From positions 1,798,001-1,862,000 of the forward strand of contig MBPM02000003.1 of the NCBI GenBank assembly GCA_001695595.3: a stretch of 64,000 nt of DNA. The letters are read 5' to 3'. The notes under the pieces were generated by a model. It did no database searches, had not been told where the DNA came from, and was given only the letters and a program-made list of their open reading frames with translations. This document shows, piece after piece, positions 46,481 through 58,700 of the stretch (positions are counted from its first letter, which is position 1; each line of letters starts with the position of its first letter). Position numbers and translations under genes: made by a program. This stretch comes from Plasmopara viticola (Eukaryota; Oomycota; Peronosporomycetes; Peronosporales; Peronosporaceae).

Positions 46481-49087
46481 ATGGAGCCGCTAAACGAAGA
46501 CGAGCGCCAACTGTTGCTATCGCCGTGCGTGCGCTCACCGCATCGCAACACGCCTACCCACGTGTCGTCCCACATGGTGTTTGAGCCTCCACTCTTGCGG
46601 CGCGACGCGAGCAACACGTCGCTCCACTTCACCATGCAGCGATCCAGTCAATATCCAGCCACCGAGACCCTCCCTTTTTCCAACGCTGCGTCTCCACACT
46701 GTACTTCACCGTACGGGTCAACGCTAATGGGTATGGAATCGCATTGCGACGCCCGCGATAGCTCGCATCACGGCTGGGACCAGACCATCATCGCACGAGC
46801 GCTGCATGCAGTCCCCTGTATTGTCATTGCGGTGCTAGTCAATCTCATGATTTGTGTCCCATTTGGACTGTCCTTTTTTCCACTGGAATGGCAAGATATG
46901 CCCGTACCACACGCTTTTGGCATTCAAATGTATCTCTTATCCTCCACAATCTGTCAATTTACGTTCGTCTGGTATAGTAACTTTGATGGCGCCATTTGTC
47001 AAATGATGGTGGAGAACGTGCCCTTTATGCACACGATCTCAATCGCGATTATTCAGGAATTGGGATCCACGAACCCCAGTGTGTTTCCGACAATTCTTGT
47101 CACGTATGCCTTCTCGTCACTCGTCTGCGGCGCGCTCTTTTACATCTTGGGACACTGGAAACTCGGCAACATTGTGTACCTCTTTCCCAAGCACATTATT
47201 GTTGGCGCTGTTGGGGGCATTGGTGCGTTTGTGGTTCAAAGCGGTATTGAAAACGCAACGGGGAGACAATTTAACTGGACGTGGAACGGTGTCAAAGGTC
47301 TGTTTGACCAAGACATTGTGTGGCTTTGGGTGACTTCTGCTCTACTTGCCCTCGTGCTGTGGATACTGACTTGCTACATCAAGGCGCCCTTGTTCCCTCC
47401 GCTCTTTTTTGTGTCCATTCTACCTCTTTTTTATGTCGTGTTGCTCGTATTGGGCATTTCCACGGACACGGCTCGCGCAAGTGGCTGGTTTTTCAGTCGT
47501 GCGCCACATGTTGCGTTTTCTTCCTTATGGGAACACTACGACTTTTCACTTGTGGCGTGGCATGTAATCCCGAAACAATTGGGGACAATCATTGGGCTAA
47601 CGTTCTTTTCCCTCATGCACGTCCCCATCAACATTCCGTCCCTAAGTCTCACGATCGACAAGGAAGTGGATATCAACAATGAACTCATGGCCCATGGCTT
47701 TTCCAATACCTTTAGTGGATTGTGTGGCACAGTCCAGAACTATCTCTGTTACTCGACGTCAGCTTTGTATTATAAATGTGGAGGGGCAGGTCGACGGAGT
47801 GGCTTGGTCATTGGCCTCATCATGCTCTTCTTCTTCTTTGTCGGACCCAACGCCGTGTCGTACATTCCACGGTGTATGGCTGGTTGTGTCATGATGCATC
47901 TTGGCTGGGATCTGCTTCGAGAAGCACTCATTGATACGTACGACCAATTAGATGTCCTGGAACTCGGTACAGTGTGGGCCATTGCGGGTACCATGACGTT
48001 CTGGGGCATGAATCAAGGTCTTGCAATTGGTGCTTTGCTCGCTTGCTTGACGTTTGTCATGCAAAGCGCACGCACGCCAACGAATGCTCCAATCCGTGGG
48101 AGTATGAGTGCCGCCACGCTCCGGAGTCATGCGTGGCGCATGACGGACGAATTAAATGTCTTGGACCGCGAGTGCCGGAATATTCACGTCGTGCAACTCA
48201 AGGGGCATTTGTTTTTCGGCAATATCAATCAAGTGAGTGACTACGTCCGTACATTATTGCACGATGGTCCGAGTTGTACCAGTAGTGGCGTCGACCCGCC
48301 TCTTCAACACGTTTTGAGCGGCAAAGGTCGCCCACGCCCCGACATCAAGTGGCTCGTGCTTGACTTTACACTGGTCGTCGGACTAGACTCGTCGGCCGCC
48401 GACCGCCTGACAAAGATCAAGTACGCGTGCGATACTTACAAGTGCAAACTAGTCTTTACCGCCGTCCCACCCGCGTATGCCAAGTTTACCGAGCATCTAA
48501 GTGCCGTCTTCCACGACAGTAGCACGTTCGCCATTGCTTGCGACCTCGACGGAGCGCTTGCGTGGTGCGAGAATGATATTCTAGGCAAGACTGGACGGGA
48601 CACTGACTCGCCTGCTAGTTCGTGCGCGGCCGACGAGGACGAGTTTATGCACTTGCGGCACCTCCGACGCTTCATGCCCGACCAACCCCATTCGGTGCAG
48701 CAACGTTTACTCGCGTACTTTTCTAGTCAAGAGCTTGCCAAGGATGCAGTCGTGTGGCGTCAAGGCGATCCGTCGGACCGTGCGTTGCTGCTCGTGGACG
48801 GCGCACTGACTGCCGTGGTCGAAGAAGAAGCGGGGACGACGGAACACGTGTCGATTGGCTCGGTCGTGGGTGAAATGTGTTTTCTCACGGGCGAGAAGCG
48901 CAAGACGTCGTTGATTGCCACGCAACGCAGCGTCGTGTACGTACTGGACCGCAAGAGCTTTGCGGCGATGCTCGAGCACGATTGCTACCTTGCGTTCCTC
49001 TTCCAAGGCATTTCGTTGCGGTACACGTCGTATAGGTTACAATACGTTGGGAATCGCATTTGGGAGACCAAATGCCTTCCGATTTGA
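46481..49087 (+). CDS. SulP (SLC26-type) transporter with STAS and cyclic-nucleotide-binding-like domains
   Basis: This single exon codes 868 residues starting MEPLNEDERQLLLSP. After about 100 polar residues come ten or more hydrophobic segments (about 105-550) with PINIPSLSLTIDKEVDINNELMAHG, a typical SulP core motif. The STAS domain follows (about 570-720), with HVVQLKGHLFFGN and LVLDFTLVVGLDSSAADRL, the usual D-S-S anchor. The last 130 residues form a CAP/cNMP-like beta-barrel: VWRQGDPSDRALLLVDGAL, then GSVVGEMCFLTGEKRKTSLIA. The canonical phosphate-binding Arg of the cassette (usually in an FGE-x-A-L-x4-PRxA pattern) is replaced here, so cyclic nucleotide binding is not assured. The layout resembles fungal and protist SulP proteins such as yeast YGR125w/Vsb1. 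Substrate is not clear (sulfate, other anions or amino acids). Confidence 0.9.
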   Translation: MEPLNEDERQLLLSPCVRSPHRNTPTHVSSHMVFEPPLLRRDASNTSLHFTMQRSSQYPATETLPFSNAASPHCTSPYGSTLMGMESHCDARDSSHHGWDQTIIARALHAVPCIVIAVLVNLMICVPFGLSFFPLEWQDMPVPHAFGIQMYLLSSTICQFTFVWYSNFDGAICQMMVENVPFMHTISIAIIQELGSTNPSVFPTILVTYAFSSLVCGALFYILGHWKLGNIVYLFPKHIIVGAVGGIGAFVVQSGIENATGRQFNWTWNGVKGLFDQDIVWLWVTSALLALVLWILTCYIKAPLFPPLFFVSILPLFYVVLLVLGISTDTARASGWFFSRAPHVAFSSLWEHYDFSLVAWHVIPKQLGTIIGLTFFSLMHVPINIPSLSLTIDKEVDINNELMAHGFSNTFSGLCGTVQNYLCYSTSALYYKCGGAGRRSGLVIGLIMLFFFFVGPNAVSYIPRCMAGCVMMHLGWDLLREALIDTYDQLDVLELGTVWAIAGTMTFWGMNQGLAIGALLACLTFVMQSARTPTNAPIRGSMSAATLRSHAWRMTDELNVLDRECRNIHVVQLKGHLFFGNINQVSDYVRTLLHDGPSCTSSGVDPPLQHVLSGKGRPRPDIKWLVLDFTLVVGLDSSAADRLTKIKYACDTYKCKLVFTAVPPAYAKFTEHLSAVFHDSSTFAIACDLDGALAWCENDILGKTGRDTDSPASSCAADEDEFMHLRHLRRFMPDQPHSVQQRLLAYFSSQELAKDAVVWRQGDPSDRALLLVDGALTAVVEEEAGTTEHVSIGSVVGEMCFLTGEKRKTSLIATQRSVVYVLDRKSFAAMLEHDCYLAFLFQGISLRYTSYRLQYVGNRIWETKCLPI

Positions 49088-49173
49088 GTTAAGTTGCGCA
49101 ATACCAATATATTCCAATAGCTCGTTTGTAGCCATTATCTCCACGGCTACCACTCAATCTTGCTTGCGACGCC
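49088..49173 (+). promoter_or_regulatory. Short promoter of the importin gene
   Basis: Only 86 bp separate the SulP stop and the importin start. CTCAATCT at 49153-49160 fits the YTCANTYY initiator consensus and lies 14 bp before the ATG, so the 5' leader would be very short. Confidence 0.4.
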
Positions 49174-52100
49174 ATGGAGCTCGGTCAGCTTCTCGATGGC
49201 AGTCTCTCGGCCGCGACCGACGTCCGTGCACAAAGTGAAGTGCGTCTGACCGCTCTTCTTGCGACCCCTGGCTTTGCTTTGCAATTACAAGCGTTTCTCT
49301 TTTCTCCCGAAGCGTCTGAAGCCCAGCGGCAATTGGCGGCTCTCTTGCTCAAGAAGCTCGTGACGTCGTTTTGGGTAGTCAATGACGACGCAACGTACGT
49401 GGTCGTCGAGGAGGAAAAGACGCAAGTCAAGCAAGCGCTTGTCCAGGCGCTTCAGCAACGTCTAGAGGTCTGCAGTGGGAGTAAGCTCCAAACCGCGCTG
49501 TGTCTGCTCTTGACGGCCATCTTTGAACGCGATTGGCCCGACCAATGGACAGAGATCTTGCCCACCATCTTGGCCATGCTCTCGAGTCACGAGAAGCTTC
49601 GGATTGACTTTGCCGTCCGCTTCCTATCGCTTGCAGGGAGTCACTTTTCAAGTGACCATTGCTGCGAGCTCGTCGCGACGGTCTTTCCTCATTTGAGTCA
49701 ATTGTTTGTACGTACGACCGACTTTGCCGCGGGGACACGGTCACGAATCGTTCGGATCGTACAGAGCAGTCTGCTCATGGTCGGCATGGAAGCACACGTT
49801 GGCAATGCGAGGGCGCGTCAATTGTTGGAGGCGAATACGACGCAGTGGATTGCGCTGTTCCTCGACCAGCTGGGTACGCCGGTCGCAACGGTTAAAGATT
49901 TGTCCGTCCCGATTCAGATATTGACGACGTTGGGTAGTTTTGTGCGGGAATGGCCGAAAGAAATGACAAACGTCGTGCCACAGCTCATGCCGCACGTGTA
50001 CGGACTGTTACTCCACAATGTGCAAGCGTACGAACAGGACGTGGTGCTGAGTTCGTGTGGCGAAGCGGATGGCTACGATAGCGACGGAGACGGCACGTTG
50101 ATGAGCAAGAGTGCGATGATTGTTGCAGCCTTTGAGTTCGTACGTAGTGTCGTGTATGCACCGACCAAGAAGACTCGCCAGTTTGTCGTGCATGGACTGG
50201 CCGACTTTGTGTACGTTATGATTGCGTACATGCAAATCACCGTGTGTCAGATGAACGTGTGGCAGGACGAGCCCAACAAGTACGTGGCCGATGAAGACGA
50301 CGAGAGCTTGGTGTTTAGTGTACGAACCGCCGCCACGGATCTATTGACAGAGCTCGAGACGGTGTTGGGACGCAAAGCCGTCGTGGCGGCACTGGACGCC
50401 GCCCAACGTCGATTGAAGACTGACAGTGCGACCACGTGGCGGCTGCAAGAAGCAGCACTGCTGGTGGTGGGCTGCTTGGCGTCGTCGACGTTGGATGCCA
50501 TTAGCAAGCACGCAAGAGACGTTTCCCAGTTGCTCGATCTCTCGGCATTCTTGCAAACGCTATTCAAAGTGATGAATGCAGAGAGTCAAGAGATTTATCT
50601 ACGGGCACGCGCGTTATGGTGTGCCAGTCGTTTGGCAAAAGGAATGAGCCACGAGATGCTGGACGCTTTCCTGCAAGTCGCCATCGCTGGACTTGACCAG
50701 ACCCAAGTGCTGCCTATACGCATGTATGCGTGCCGTGCCATTGGAGTCATTATCTGCCATGAAACCGGCAAAGCACGGCTTCAGAATGCCAGCGCTGTGA
50801 TCATCGACCGATTGACGAGTCTGGCCGAGCAATCGACGTCCGAGACGCTGCACATTGCGCTTGAGACGTTGGTGGTGGTGTTGCAAGAGTCTGACGGGAT
50901 TGCTCTCGAGTCTGCGCAACGTGTAATCACTTGTTTTTTGTACCACTGGCAGCAAAACTTGAACGATCCGTTGATCAGTGAATTGATCGACGGCGCGTTC
51001 GGTGCGCTCCTTCAACTGGACAATCCCGTCATCACAAAGACACTTCATGACCAAGTCTTGCCTGTGCTTTGCGCTTTGCTCGTGCAAAGTGGCGCAGATC
51101 TCGGGCGCGCCGGCACGGGTGTTTGCACGGCTGGGAGTGCGTTGACTATACTCAAGACTTTGTTGCGTCATTCGTTCGCCTCCAGCCACACCTTGGCGAG
51201 TGGCAGTACGGACACGACGGCCCAGCAATTGAGCGCACAGATTGTTCACCAGACGTTCGAGCCGCTTGTGACAGTGTTGGACCGTGTCGAGGACGAAAAG
51301 GTGCTCAATGCCGGCTCGGAATGCCTCAAGTGGATGGTCATGGTTGCCGTCGACGCATTGGCGACGTACACGACCGCAAGTGGCCTGAACGGTATCGACA
51401 CGACGCTCAGTATTTCGGCCAAGTTGCTGTCTCCAACTGTCTCGGATGCCAGCGCTACGTGCGTGGGTGGCTTGATCACGCAAATCTTGCTACGACTTGG
51501 TCCAAAGCTGCCAAGTGCTACCGTCCAGTCGATCCTCAGTGCTGTCTGCGCACGACTGGCAACGACCGAGTTGCCGTCTCTGGTCCAGTCGCTGTGCATG
51601 GTCTTTGCTCGACTCGTCCATTCACACGGGCGTGACTTGCTAAACGTACTGGAGCAACTGCCAAGTCCGACAACGTCTAATGGCCACGACCAGCCTCGAA
51701 ACATGCTCACGTTTGTCTTTCAAACGTGGATTGAGAACCAACACGATTTCTACGGTCTCTACTGCATGAAGGTGACGATGAGTGCTCTGTTAAAGGTCCT
51801 GGAGTGGAACGATCCTCGCATTAATGCCATTACCGTCACTGGCAGTGCTGTCGACGGACCAAGTGTAAATGGTACAGGCATCCAGACACGGTCAAGATCA
51901 CGAAACGCGCCTAAGTCCAAGACACAGTATACGACGGTACACTTTGTGACCAAGTTTGTCGTTTTGCTCGCCAAGACGCTGTCTCACGTCGCGGAAGAGG
52001 AGGAAGAGTGGCAGTCGTCGGAGGATTCGGAAGAAGATGAGGATGGAAAGCTGGAATCTCAGTCTATGTCCTCGGTCTTTGCTCCTGCTGGTGCGTTGAC

Positions 52101-52464
52101 AAGCAAGAGATCATGGGGACTTTGGAGGCCACCAGGTGTAACGTTTCTCTTTGTTTTGAAATGTAGAAAAGGCAAACGTGTTGTCAGATGCCTTGGATGT
52201 TCAGGATACGAGAACAAGTCTCGAGGGAGAGTCGGAAGAAGAGTTTGAAGCGTATTTTGACCCATTGAATGACGTGAATTTGAAGGTAAGGCATTTCTGT
52301 GAATGAGGTCAAGGTGGCGTGTTCAAACTTTGCTTAAATGTTTCTAGAGTGTGCTATCCCACGCATTGCAAAGCGTTAGAGCGGATACGAATCTACTGGA
52401 GGCAATCGTGCCGGAGCTCACGGCTGCTGACAAGGAGGCCCTTGCTGTGTCGTCACTCTCGTAG
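49174..52464 (+). CDS. IPO9: Importin-9 (karyopherin beta, Kap114/IPO9 type), three exons
   Basis: The exons are 49174-52090, 52167-52285 and 52348-52464, coding about 1050 residues; introns of 76 and 62 nt are GT-AG and in phase. The open frame reads through the first donor into a false C-terminus at 52248. The protein carries an importin-beta N-terminal region (residues about 20-100: EAQRQLAALLLKKLV, then RDWPDQWTEILPTI) and then HEAT-like helical repeats. Near the C-terminus is an acidic run (EEEEEWQSSEDSEEDED) as found in IPO9/Kap114, which bind histones H2A-H2B and ribosomal proteins. The spliced end reads EEEFEAYFDPLNDVNLKSVL, comparable to the conserved end of IPO9 in which a D-P-L-x-x-x-D-L stretch appears. 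It likely ferries histones and basic proteins into the nucleus with Ran-GTP. Confidence 0.88.
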
Positions 52465-53104
52465 ATTTAAGGTTGCAAAGTCTCGTTTTGATCGACTCTG
52501 ACGTTGTTTTTATTGATTGTTGGGTTGCTAACATGAATTTGTTGATAGCAGAGTTCTAAATAAAGGGTTGCCAATGTGACATGTGATGCCCACAAATCAA
52601 CTTTTGTCGTGTTTTCCTGACAAATGTGGACACTGGCAAGTAGCAAACGACCATCTTGATTGTCGCTCATCGTTTCTACCACGATGAAGACGTTCCTTCT
52701 AGCGATTTTTGATGTCCGTCTTAAATTGTCGAGACAACGACGTTTACACTATAATTTTCAAACAATGAGCGAGTAGATCCTCAAGTGCTGCCCGTTCCAA
52801 TTGTGCGAGTTCCTTTCGACTATGCTAGTACATTATCAGCATCTACAAACAGCAAAGGCTCGTGTTCAGCACGGCAACGGGTTAGCAACAAATATAGATT
52901 TGCATCGGCATGCAGCAACTCTTAACTTTTAGTGTAAATCGCAGAATTGTCAATCGTATTGGACCACTAATTATTACAATGACACAATAACCGTATGCAT
53001 ATGGGCGCTGTTCATGATAAAGGTCTTACTTTTTCAGCGAAATCTTTTTTTTATACGTTTTTTTAAAGTCGTAAAGTAACAACAAAACCCGCGGATCTTC
53101 ATGC
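52465..53104. other. Intergenic region after importin
   Basis: The 640 bp are AT-rich with T-runs near 53046-53065. The interval contains the 3' ends of two convergent genes and no supported gene. Confidence 0.5.
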
Positions 53105-53566
53105 TTAAGCCTCGTCCTTGTGAGCATACTGCTTCTTCCCACGTAGTTGCATCTCGCCAATCATCTCGAGATTTTTCTGCACGGCATCAGCTGCGCGCTT
53201 TTGAAATTTCCAGTGGCCGTCTTGCTTCACGACCACGTCCGACCACGTGACTATCATCACGGGCGTGCACTTCCAAAACACAGTCGTGTGCGACGTAATT
53301 GTGGCGTGTTCGGCGCTTGAGAGCTCCACTACGTGGCCGCTGGGGAGATGACGCGTGTCGGATAGGAACTTGAGCTGCGCTAGTTCGTGCAGCGCCGTCT
53401 CGATCTCGCTCTTGCCCGAGCAGACGGCACCCACGAGCTCCTCCGAGAACGTGGCGTCGTCCGTGAACAGCGCTAGCAAGGTCTTGACCGATTTGTCACC
53501 ATCCTCAAGCGAGTAGGACAGCGCAAACTTGTTGACAAGGTTGATGATTGCCGCTACTTCAGCCAT
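53105..53566 (-). CDS. SnoaL-like / NTF2-like fold protein
   Basis: This single exon codes 153 residues from MAEVAAIINLVNKFA. The layout is that of a SnoaL_4/NTF2-like cone: an N-terminal helix pair, DGDKSVKTLLALFTDDATF, then GKSEIETALHEL, SDTRHLPSGHVVEL and the strands ATITSHTTVFWKCTPVMIVTWSDVVVKQDGHWKFQKR (shown here only as landmarks in two pieces: ATITSHTTVF and DGHWKFQKR). Family members are isomerases, dehydratases, hydrolases or just binding proteins, and no catalytic residue can be assigned with certainty. A final basic stretch follows. There is no signal peptide. Confidence 0.8.
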   Translation of the reverse strand: MAEVAAIINLVNKFALSYSLEDGDKSVKTLLALFTDDATFSEELVGAVCSGKSEIETALHELAQLKFLSDTRHLPSGHVVELSSAEHATITSHTTVFWKCTPVMIVTWSDVVVKQDGHWKFQKRAADAVQKNLEMIGEMQLRGKKQYAHKDEA

Positions 53567-54700
53567 GGTCTGTATCTGCTAACTTGTAATTTGATTCGGA
53601 AATGAGGGGAAGTAACAATTGTCGGGTTGGGACGACCCAACAACAACTCCTAATTAGGTACGATTTAAGGACGTTTTACGGTGCTGCTGCGCGACGGCAC
53701 GATGCGACATTTTGTAAATTGTATACGTCGAGTTCTCAGTTCATTGGATCGACAATCACTGCATCTGCCTTACACCTGCGGCTGCTGCGTTTCATAATGG
53801 GAGAAAGGATAATATGCACTAGTGTTACATTTACCGGCTATCTACGATTGCCACCTTTTTTGGAATAATACTGCCATCATCACGTCGTATCATTTAATTA
53901 TTATACCGAGACCTATTATAAGCTTTATATATGTCTTGAACTTATTGCTTATATGCGTTCTCAAGAACTAATTATGCAGTCGTAATATCATCCATCACAT
54001 AACGTAATGCTTTTGGAGAAGAAAAGCCAAGTCACTTTTTAGCTGCGCGTTGTTATGTAGGTCGAGCACAAATACCAGCCATGAAAAATTGTCAAACATT
54101 CATCGCAATCCACAATATTGACACTCCATTAGATTTAGCAACAAAGACATCGCTTCTAGACAGGAACTTGTGGTCCTCAGAGATCGAATGGCCGTTAAGT
54201 TGTCGGCCTTTGCTTAAGCAGTAATACGCCTCATGGAAGCGCTCTGTATTGTATCCTCTTAAATATCCTGAGAGGCTCTTCACCATAATAGCCAGAATCG
54301 TGGAGAAGTTTTGAAAATGAAAGTAGGATGAAGCGAGACATTGGCACGAGGTATTTAAACCTGTTTAAATTAAGCTTAAGGAAGTTTATATGGAATTTTC
54401 TTGATAGAATTGAACACGGCTTTGAGTATTCGCAAGCGTGAAACGAGATGATTGTGTTGTATAATTTCCCGACCGCTATGGAGTTTCTAATCTTATAGGA
54501 TACAATGGTCGTGCGAGCGGGTACATGTTACAGCAAAAAAAAGAATCATGCTACTTGTGATAACAAAAACATATATTGTGGATTGCATCGCGTGAAGGAA
54601 ACCCAAGGAAACCTGAAGAAGTGTGTAGTCATAAGCAACCGGAACCCACACACTTGGACTAAGCTGTCTCTAGCGCAGGTTTCTGGTAGTTTTTTTTACC
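53567..54700. other. Gene-free tract before the Copia element
   Basis: No gene supported. Frames of up to 88 codons (53602-53868) have no recognisable motif. Confidence 0.45.
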
Positions 54701-54707
54701 TATTCTG

Positions 54708-54797
54708 AGATTGGGTTTCGTGTCCCTCTTTACACTGTGGGTCAATGAAGCGTCCAACCCACCGAACTATCACACAACCAACTTAGGTTCAAAATGG
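54708..54797. repeat. Flanking dispersed repeat, left of Copia
   Basis: The segment from GATTGGGTTTCG through AACTATCACAC resembles 63381-63462 (GACTGGGTTTCG ... AGCTATCACAC) in order and spacing. It may be the edge of an older, unrelated element into which Copia inserted. Confidence 0.45.
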
Positions 54798-55005
54798 TGT
54801 TGGGAGGACCACTGTCGTTAGTTCGTAACTTAATGGTCGTCAACCCATAATGGGTTGAGGGCGACCAAGTGATGGGACATCTGATGAGACATGATGGGGT
54901 ATGGATGCTCTAAAACAGACAGGCGAAGCTTCTCGAACGTTATGAATATCGCATGGGAGATAACAGTGTGATTAATATACTTTCCAATCTACCGTCTACT
55001 TATCA
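54798..55005 (+). repeat. Copia left LTR
   Basis: It runs from TGTTGGGAGG to CTTATCA, 208 bp, followed immediately by the primer-binding site. Confidence 0.85.
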
Positions 55006-55017
55006 GGTTATGAGCCC
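55006..55017 (+). other. Copia primer-binding site (half tRNA-iMet type)
   Basis: GGTTATGAGCCC directly follows the LTR. It pairs with GGGCTCATAACC of the initiator tRNA-Met anticodon arm, not with the tRNA 3' end. Confidence 0.75.
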
Positions 55018-55030
55018 AAACCTTTCCTGA

Positions 55031-55779
55031 TTGTGTGTAGAAGGAGAGAATGATGAAGAAACCCGACGACCTGCTTGGAAACGACAACTATCGCCACTGG
55101 AATTTAATATGAAGATGACGCTCGCGCGGAAGGGCCTCCTAACTCATATTTTGAAAATGAAGTCAGAAGATGAGACGACGGTTGATTGTAAGGTCAAGGA
55201 CATGAAAGCTTACGCCATCATCGCACAAGGGATTGAGGTTGAACACCAGTCCAAGATTTGCCATGCACGCACTGCAAATGAGGTTTGGGATACTCTGCGA
55301 GACTACTACAAAAAACACAACCTTCAGAACCGCGTCGCACTTACGCGGCGACCGCACGAGTCTCGTATGGAAGAGGGCAACAGTGTGGTTAGCCACCTCG
55401 ATCGCTTCGACGAGCTTGTACTAAGCATGGAGGCGGTTGGTGATGTGATGGATGGAGCTCGCCAAATGACCATTCTGCTTGGTAGCTTACCTGTTGAGTT
55501 TGAAAGTTGGTGGCGATAAATGAGGATCGTGGTGTGACGATGGTGGATGTAAAGGAGGAACTCCTGAAGGAATACGAGAGGAAGCAAAACAATGAAGTCG
55601 CCGAGGGTGCTTTTCGGATTAGTTGTGTTCATGGTCGCGGACGCAGCACATGCCAACATTGCAATTGGAAGAAGCAACCGTTCCGTTGTAAATGCCACCG
55701 CTGTCACAAAGTGGGACACAAGCAGTTTAAATGTCCCTCAGGCAATGAGGACACGAAAAAGAGATGGTATTTACGGTAA
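55031..55779 (+). pseudogene. Copia gag remnant with zinc knuckle
   Basis: Frame one (55031-55519) holds a UBN2-like gag core (NMKMTLARKGLL, EVWDTLRDYY, GDVMDGARQMTILLGSLP). It ends in a stop, and the gag continues in another frame (55507-55779) with NEDRGVTMVDVKEELLKEYE and the CCHC knuckle CHRCHKVGHKQFKC. So at least one small indel separates the two halves. Confidence 0.88.
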
Positions 55780-55789
55780 ACACGGAAGA

Positions 55790-58700
55790 AAAAGAAGGAT
55801 GGTTAATAAATCGCGGAGCCTCGTTTCGTATGACACTTTCCAAAGAAGATTTATATGATATCATGATTTGAAACAGCTCATCTATGTAAGTGTTGCGGAT
55901 GGTGCTGGCATGAACGCCATCGTGTTCGGTTTCGCTGTGGGAATGGAACCATGGTGACCATGTCGGATGTCCTCCACATTCCAAAACTGGACAGACGGCT
56001 GCTGTCCATTGCTAAGATTGTTCAACACGGGCATGACGTTTGCTTCAGTGAGACTCACTGTGGGATTTACAAAGATGATGAACTTATGATCTCGGCCAAA
56101 AGCAATGGAAACGTGTACACGCTGAGGATGGAGCACGAGAACGCAATGGTAGTAGCGCATGAGAACAAAAATGACGAGTGGGAGCTGTGGCACGCAAGAA
56201 CTGGCCACCAAGCTACAACAACCACCGGCAACAATAATAGTATAGTAGCTCTAATGAAATCAGTAGCTAAGCAAATGAACGCCAGCAGCACAAAAGGTAG
56301 AACGGCCACCGAAGGGCTACCAAACGTGACGACAGCCGTATACGGAAAACTGTGTGGTGGATGCCTTCAAGGCTAGATTACTGTGGCTAGCTTTTTCAAA
56401 GAGTCAAAGAAGAAGACAACGCAACCGCTGCAACTTGTCCACTCAGACGTCATGGGACCAATGAAAACAAAAAACAATGGTGGGTCACACAATGTGGTGA
56501 CCTTCGTGACCAAATATTCTGGACTTGTAACTGTGTATTTTATAAAAGCGATGCGTGAAGTACCATCAAAATTCATCGGGTACAAAAAATGAGATAAAGC
56601 AACAGTGTGGAACGACGATCAAAGTCCTGCGTACTGATAACGGTGGCGAATACAAGAACAAGTGACTGACAGCGGTCTGTAAAAAGAATGGGAATGTGCA
56701 TCATAAGACTCTGCCATACAGCCCGCAGCAGAATGGCGTCGCGGAGCGCATGAATCGGACAATTGTGAAGAAGCCAGAAGTATGACGCACTAAAGTGTAG
56801 CTACAAAGTGGTGGGCCGAAGCCGTGAACACGGCAGTGTACGTAATTAATCGGAGCACAAACAGCAACAGCAAGACCATAGAGTTTTTCGAGTCGTTCTT
56901 CAAAATGATCCCACAGCTTCAGCATTTGCGCGTATTTGGATCGTTAGAATATGCACATATCGATGATACCAAGCGCACGAAGTTTGATGCGAAGAGCTAT
57001 CGCTGTATGCTACTAGGGTATGCATCCAACACGAAGGGGCACAAGGTACTCGATCTTGAAACAAAATTAAGTCAGACGGTTGCACTTGATGAACGAGAGG
57101 TAGGTGGCATATATGAAGACAACACAGACAGAGCAGTGACGACAACACTGGTGATCAAGTCTAGAGACGATGACATGGTGGACTGGTTACCTAATGATCT
57201 ACAGGATATCAATGGTGATGTGGTGATGGAAGAAGAATCGGCCGACGACGATGTTGAGATGAGCACACCGAATGATAGCCATGAAATAGTTGTCAGCGAG
57301 CCACGTGGATATATGGATATCACGAATTTTTCCCGACAGTAGAAAAACCCGCAACAGATCCAACAAGGACCTCGACATCAAGAACCCTACTATAACGGCC
57401 AAGTCGACTCCAACGCGATGGCTTTCCGACCTATTGTCACACGTGAGAGCCACCCTGAATTCCAGCGACGTGTTCTTGCTGACGTAGTCAGTGGAAGAGA
57501 TGGACCTGTGCAACGAGAGAAAATTAGAGATGCACCAAAGCCATGATCGAAGGTGGTGTGGAAGACAATAACGGAGGTGACATCGTTGTGTACGATGAAA
57601 AGAACGACAACAGTGGGAGTAAGGACAACGAAGGACCCACCAAACGTTCAAGATTGGATAATGATACGGCTGAGATGGCAGAGGTTGCCACGGCAGCAAG
57701 AGATCTTTCACAATCATACGGAGAGGCAGTGAACGGGCCAGAGAGCCAGCACTGGATCAAAGCCATTGAGAAAGAATTCGAGGCAAACGAGCGAAACAAG
57801 ACATGGACACCCGTCAAGGCCAACCAGACCCACTTGCCTGCAAGTGGGTCTGGGCAAAAAAGACTGATGGACGATACAGAGCGCGATTAGCTCCTACAGG
57901 TGGACTTCTTCGAGTCATATGCAGCAGTAGCCAACATGAACTCCAATAGGATACTATTATCAGTGTGTTGTGCGGCGGGATATATCGTAGTTCAAGTCGA
58001 TGTCGACACCGCTTATCTCAACGCAGACCTTGATGAAGAGGTGTATCTTGAGCCACCGAAGGGAATGAACATCGAGCGAGAAACGTTCTCAAGCTCAACC
58101 GTGCACTGTACGGACTGAAGCAAGCTGCAAGCGCTTGGAGCAAAACCATCCACAATGCATAATTGGGGATTAACCTCGTCACATGTGGTGGTGATAGGTG
58201 CGTCTACAAGAAGAAAGACGGTGACAACTGGGCGTATGTATGTCTCTATGTTGATGATATGATAGTGGCTGTGACGTCACAAAGCATAATCCAACAAATC
58301 AAAAACGCACAAGATCAGCGCTTTCAATTAGAGGATCTCGGTCCAGTCAAACGACTTCTCGGCATGGATGTCAACTACAACAGTAAAAAGCGAGAAATGT
58401 ATATCACACAACGAAACTACATCCATGAGACCGCCGAAATGTTCCGCCAAGTACACGCCCTACGGCCAACACATGTGACATTAGTACCAAGTTGTCAGGC
58501 GACGACAGCACAAAGACGTATACAGATGAGTCAAATCCCATACCGCCAGTTACTTGGACGGCTAATGTTCGTTGTAACAACCACAAGACCTGACGCATTG
58601 TTTTCATTTAGTCAATTAAGACGTTTCGCTTCCAACACAGGACCTAAACACTGGAAGGCACTGATCACGGTACTGCACTACCTCCTCACGACAAGTGACT

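Noticed and set aside
50614..51483. 289-codon minus-strand frame
   Set aside because: Antisense shadow of the importin gene, without any recognisable domain.
57824..57853. 13-bp perfect hairpin (CCAGACCCACTTG and its complement)
   Set aside because: It lies in the Copia RT at the usual CKWVW motif next to a frameshift and is most likely a chance palindrome of coding DNA.
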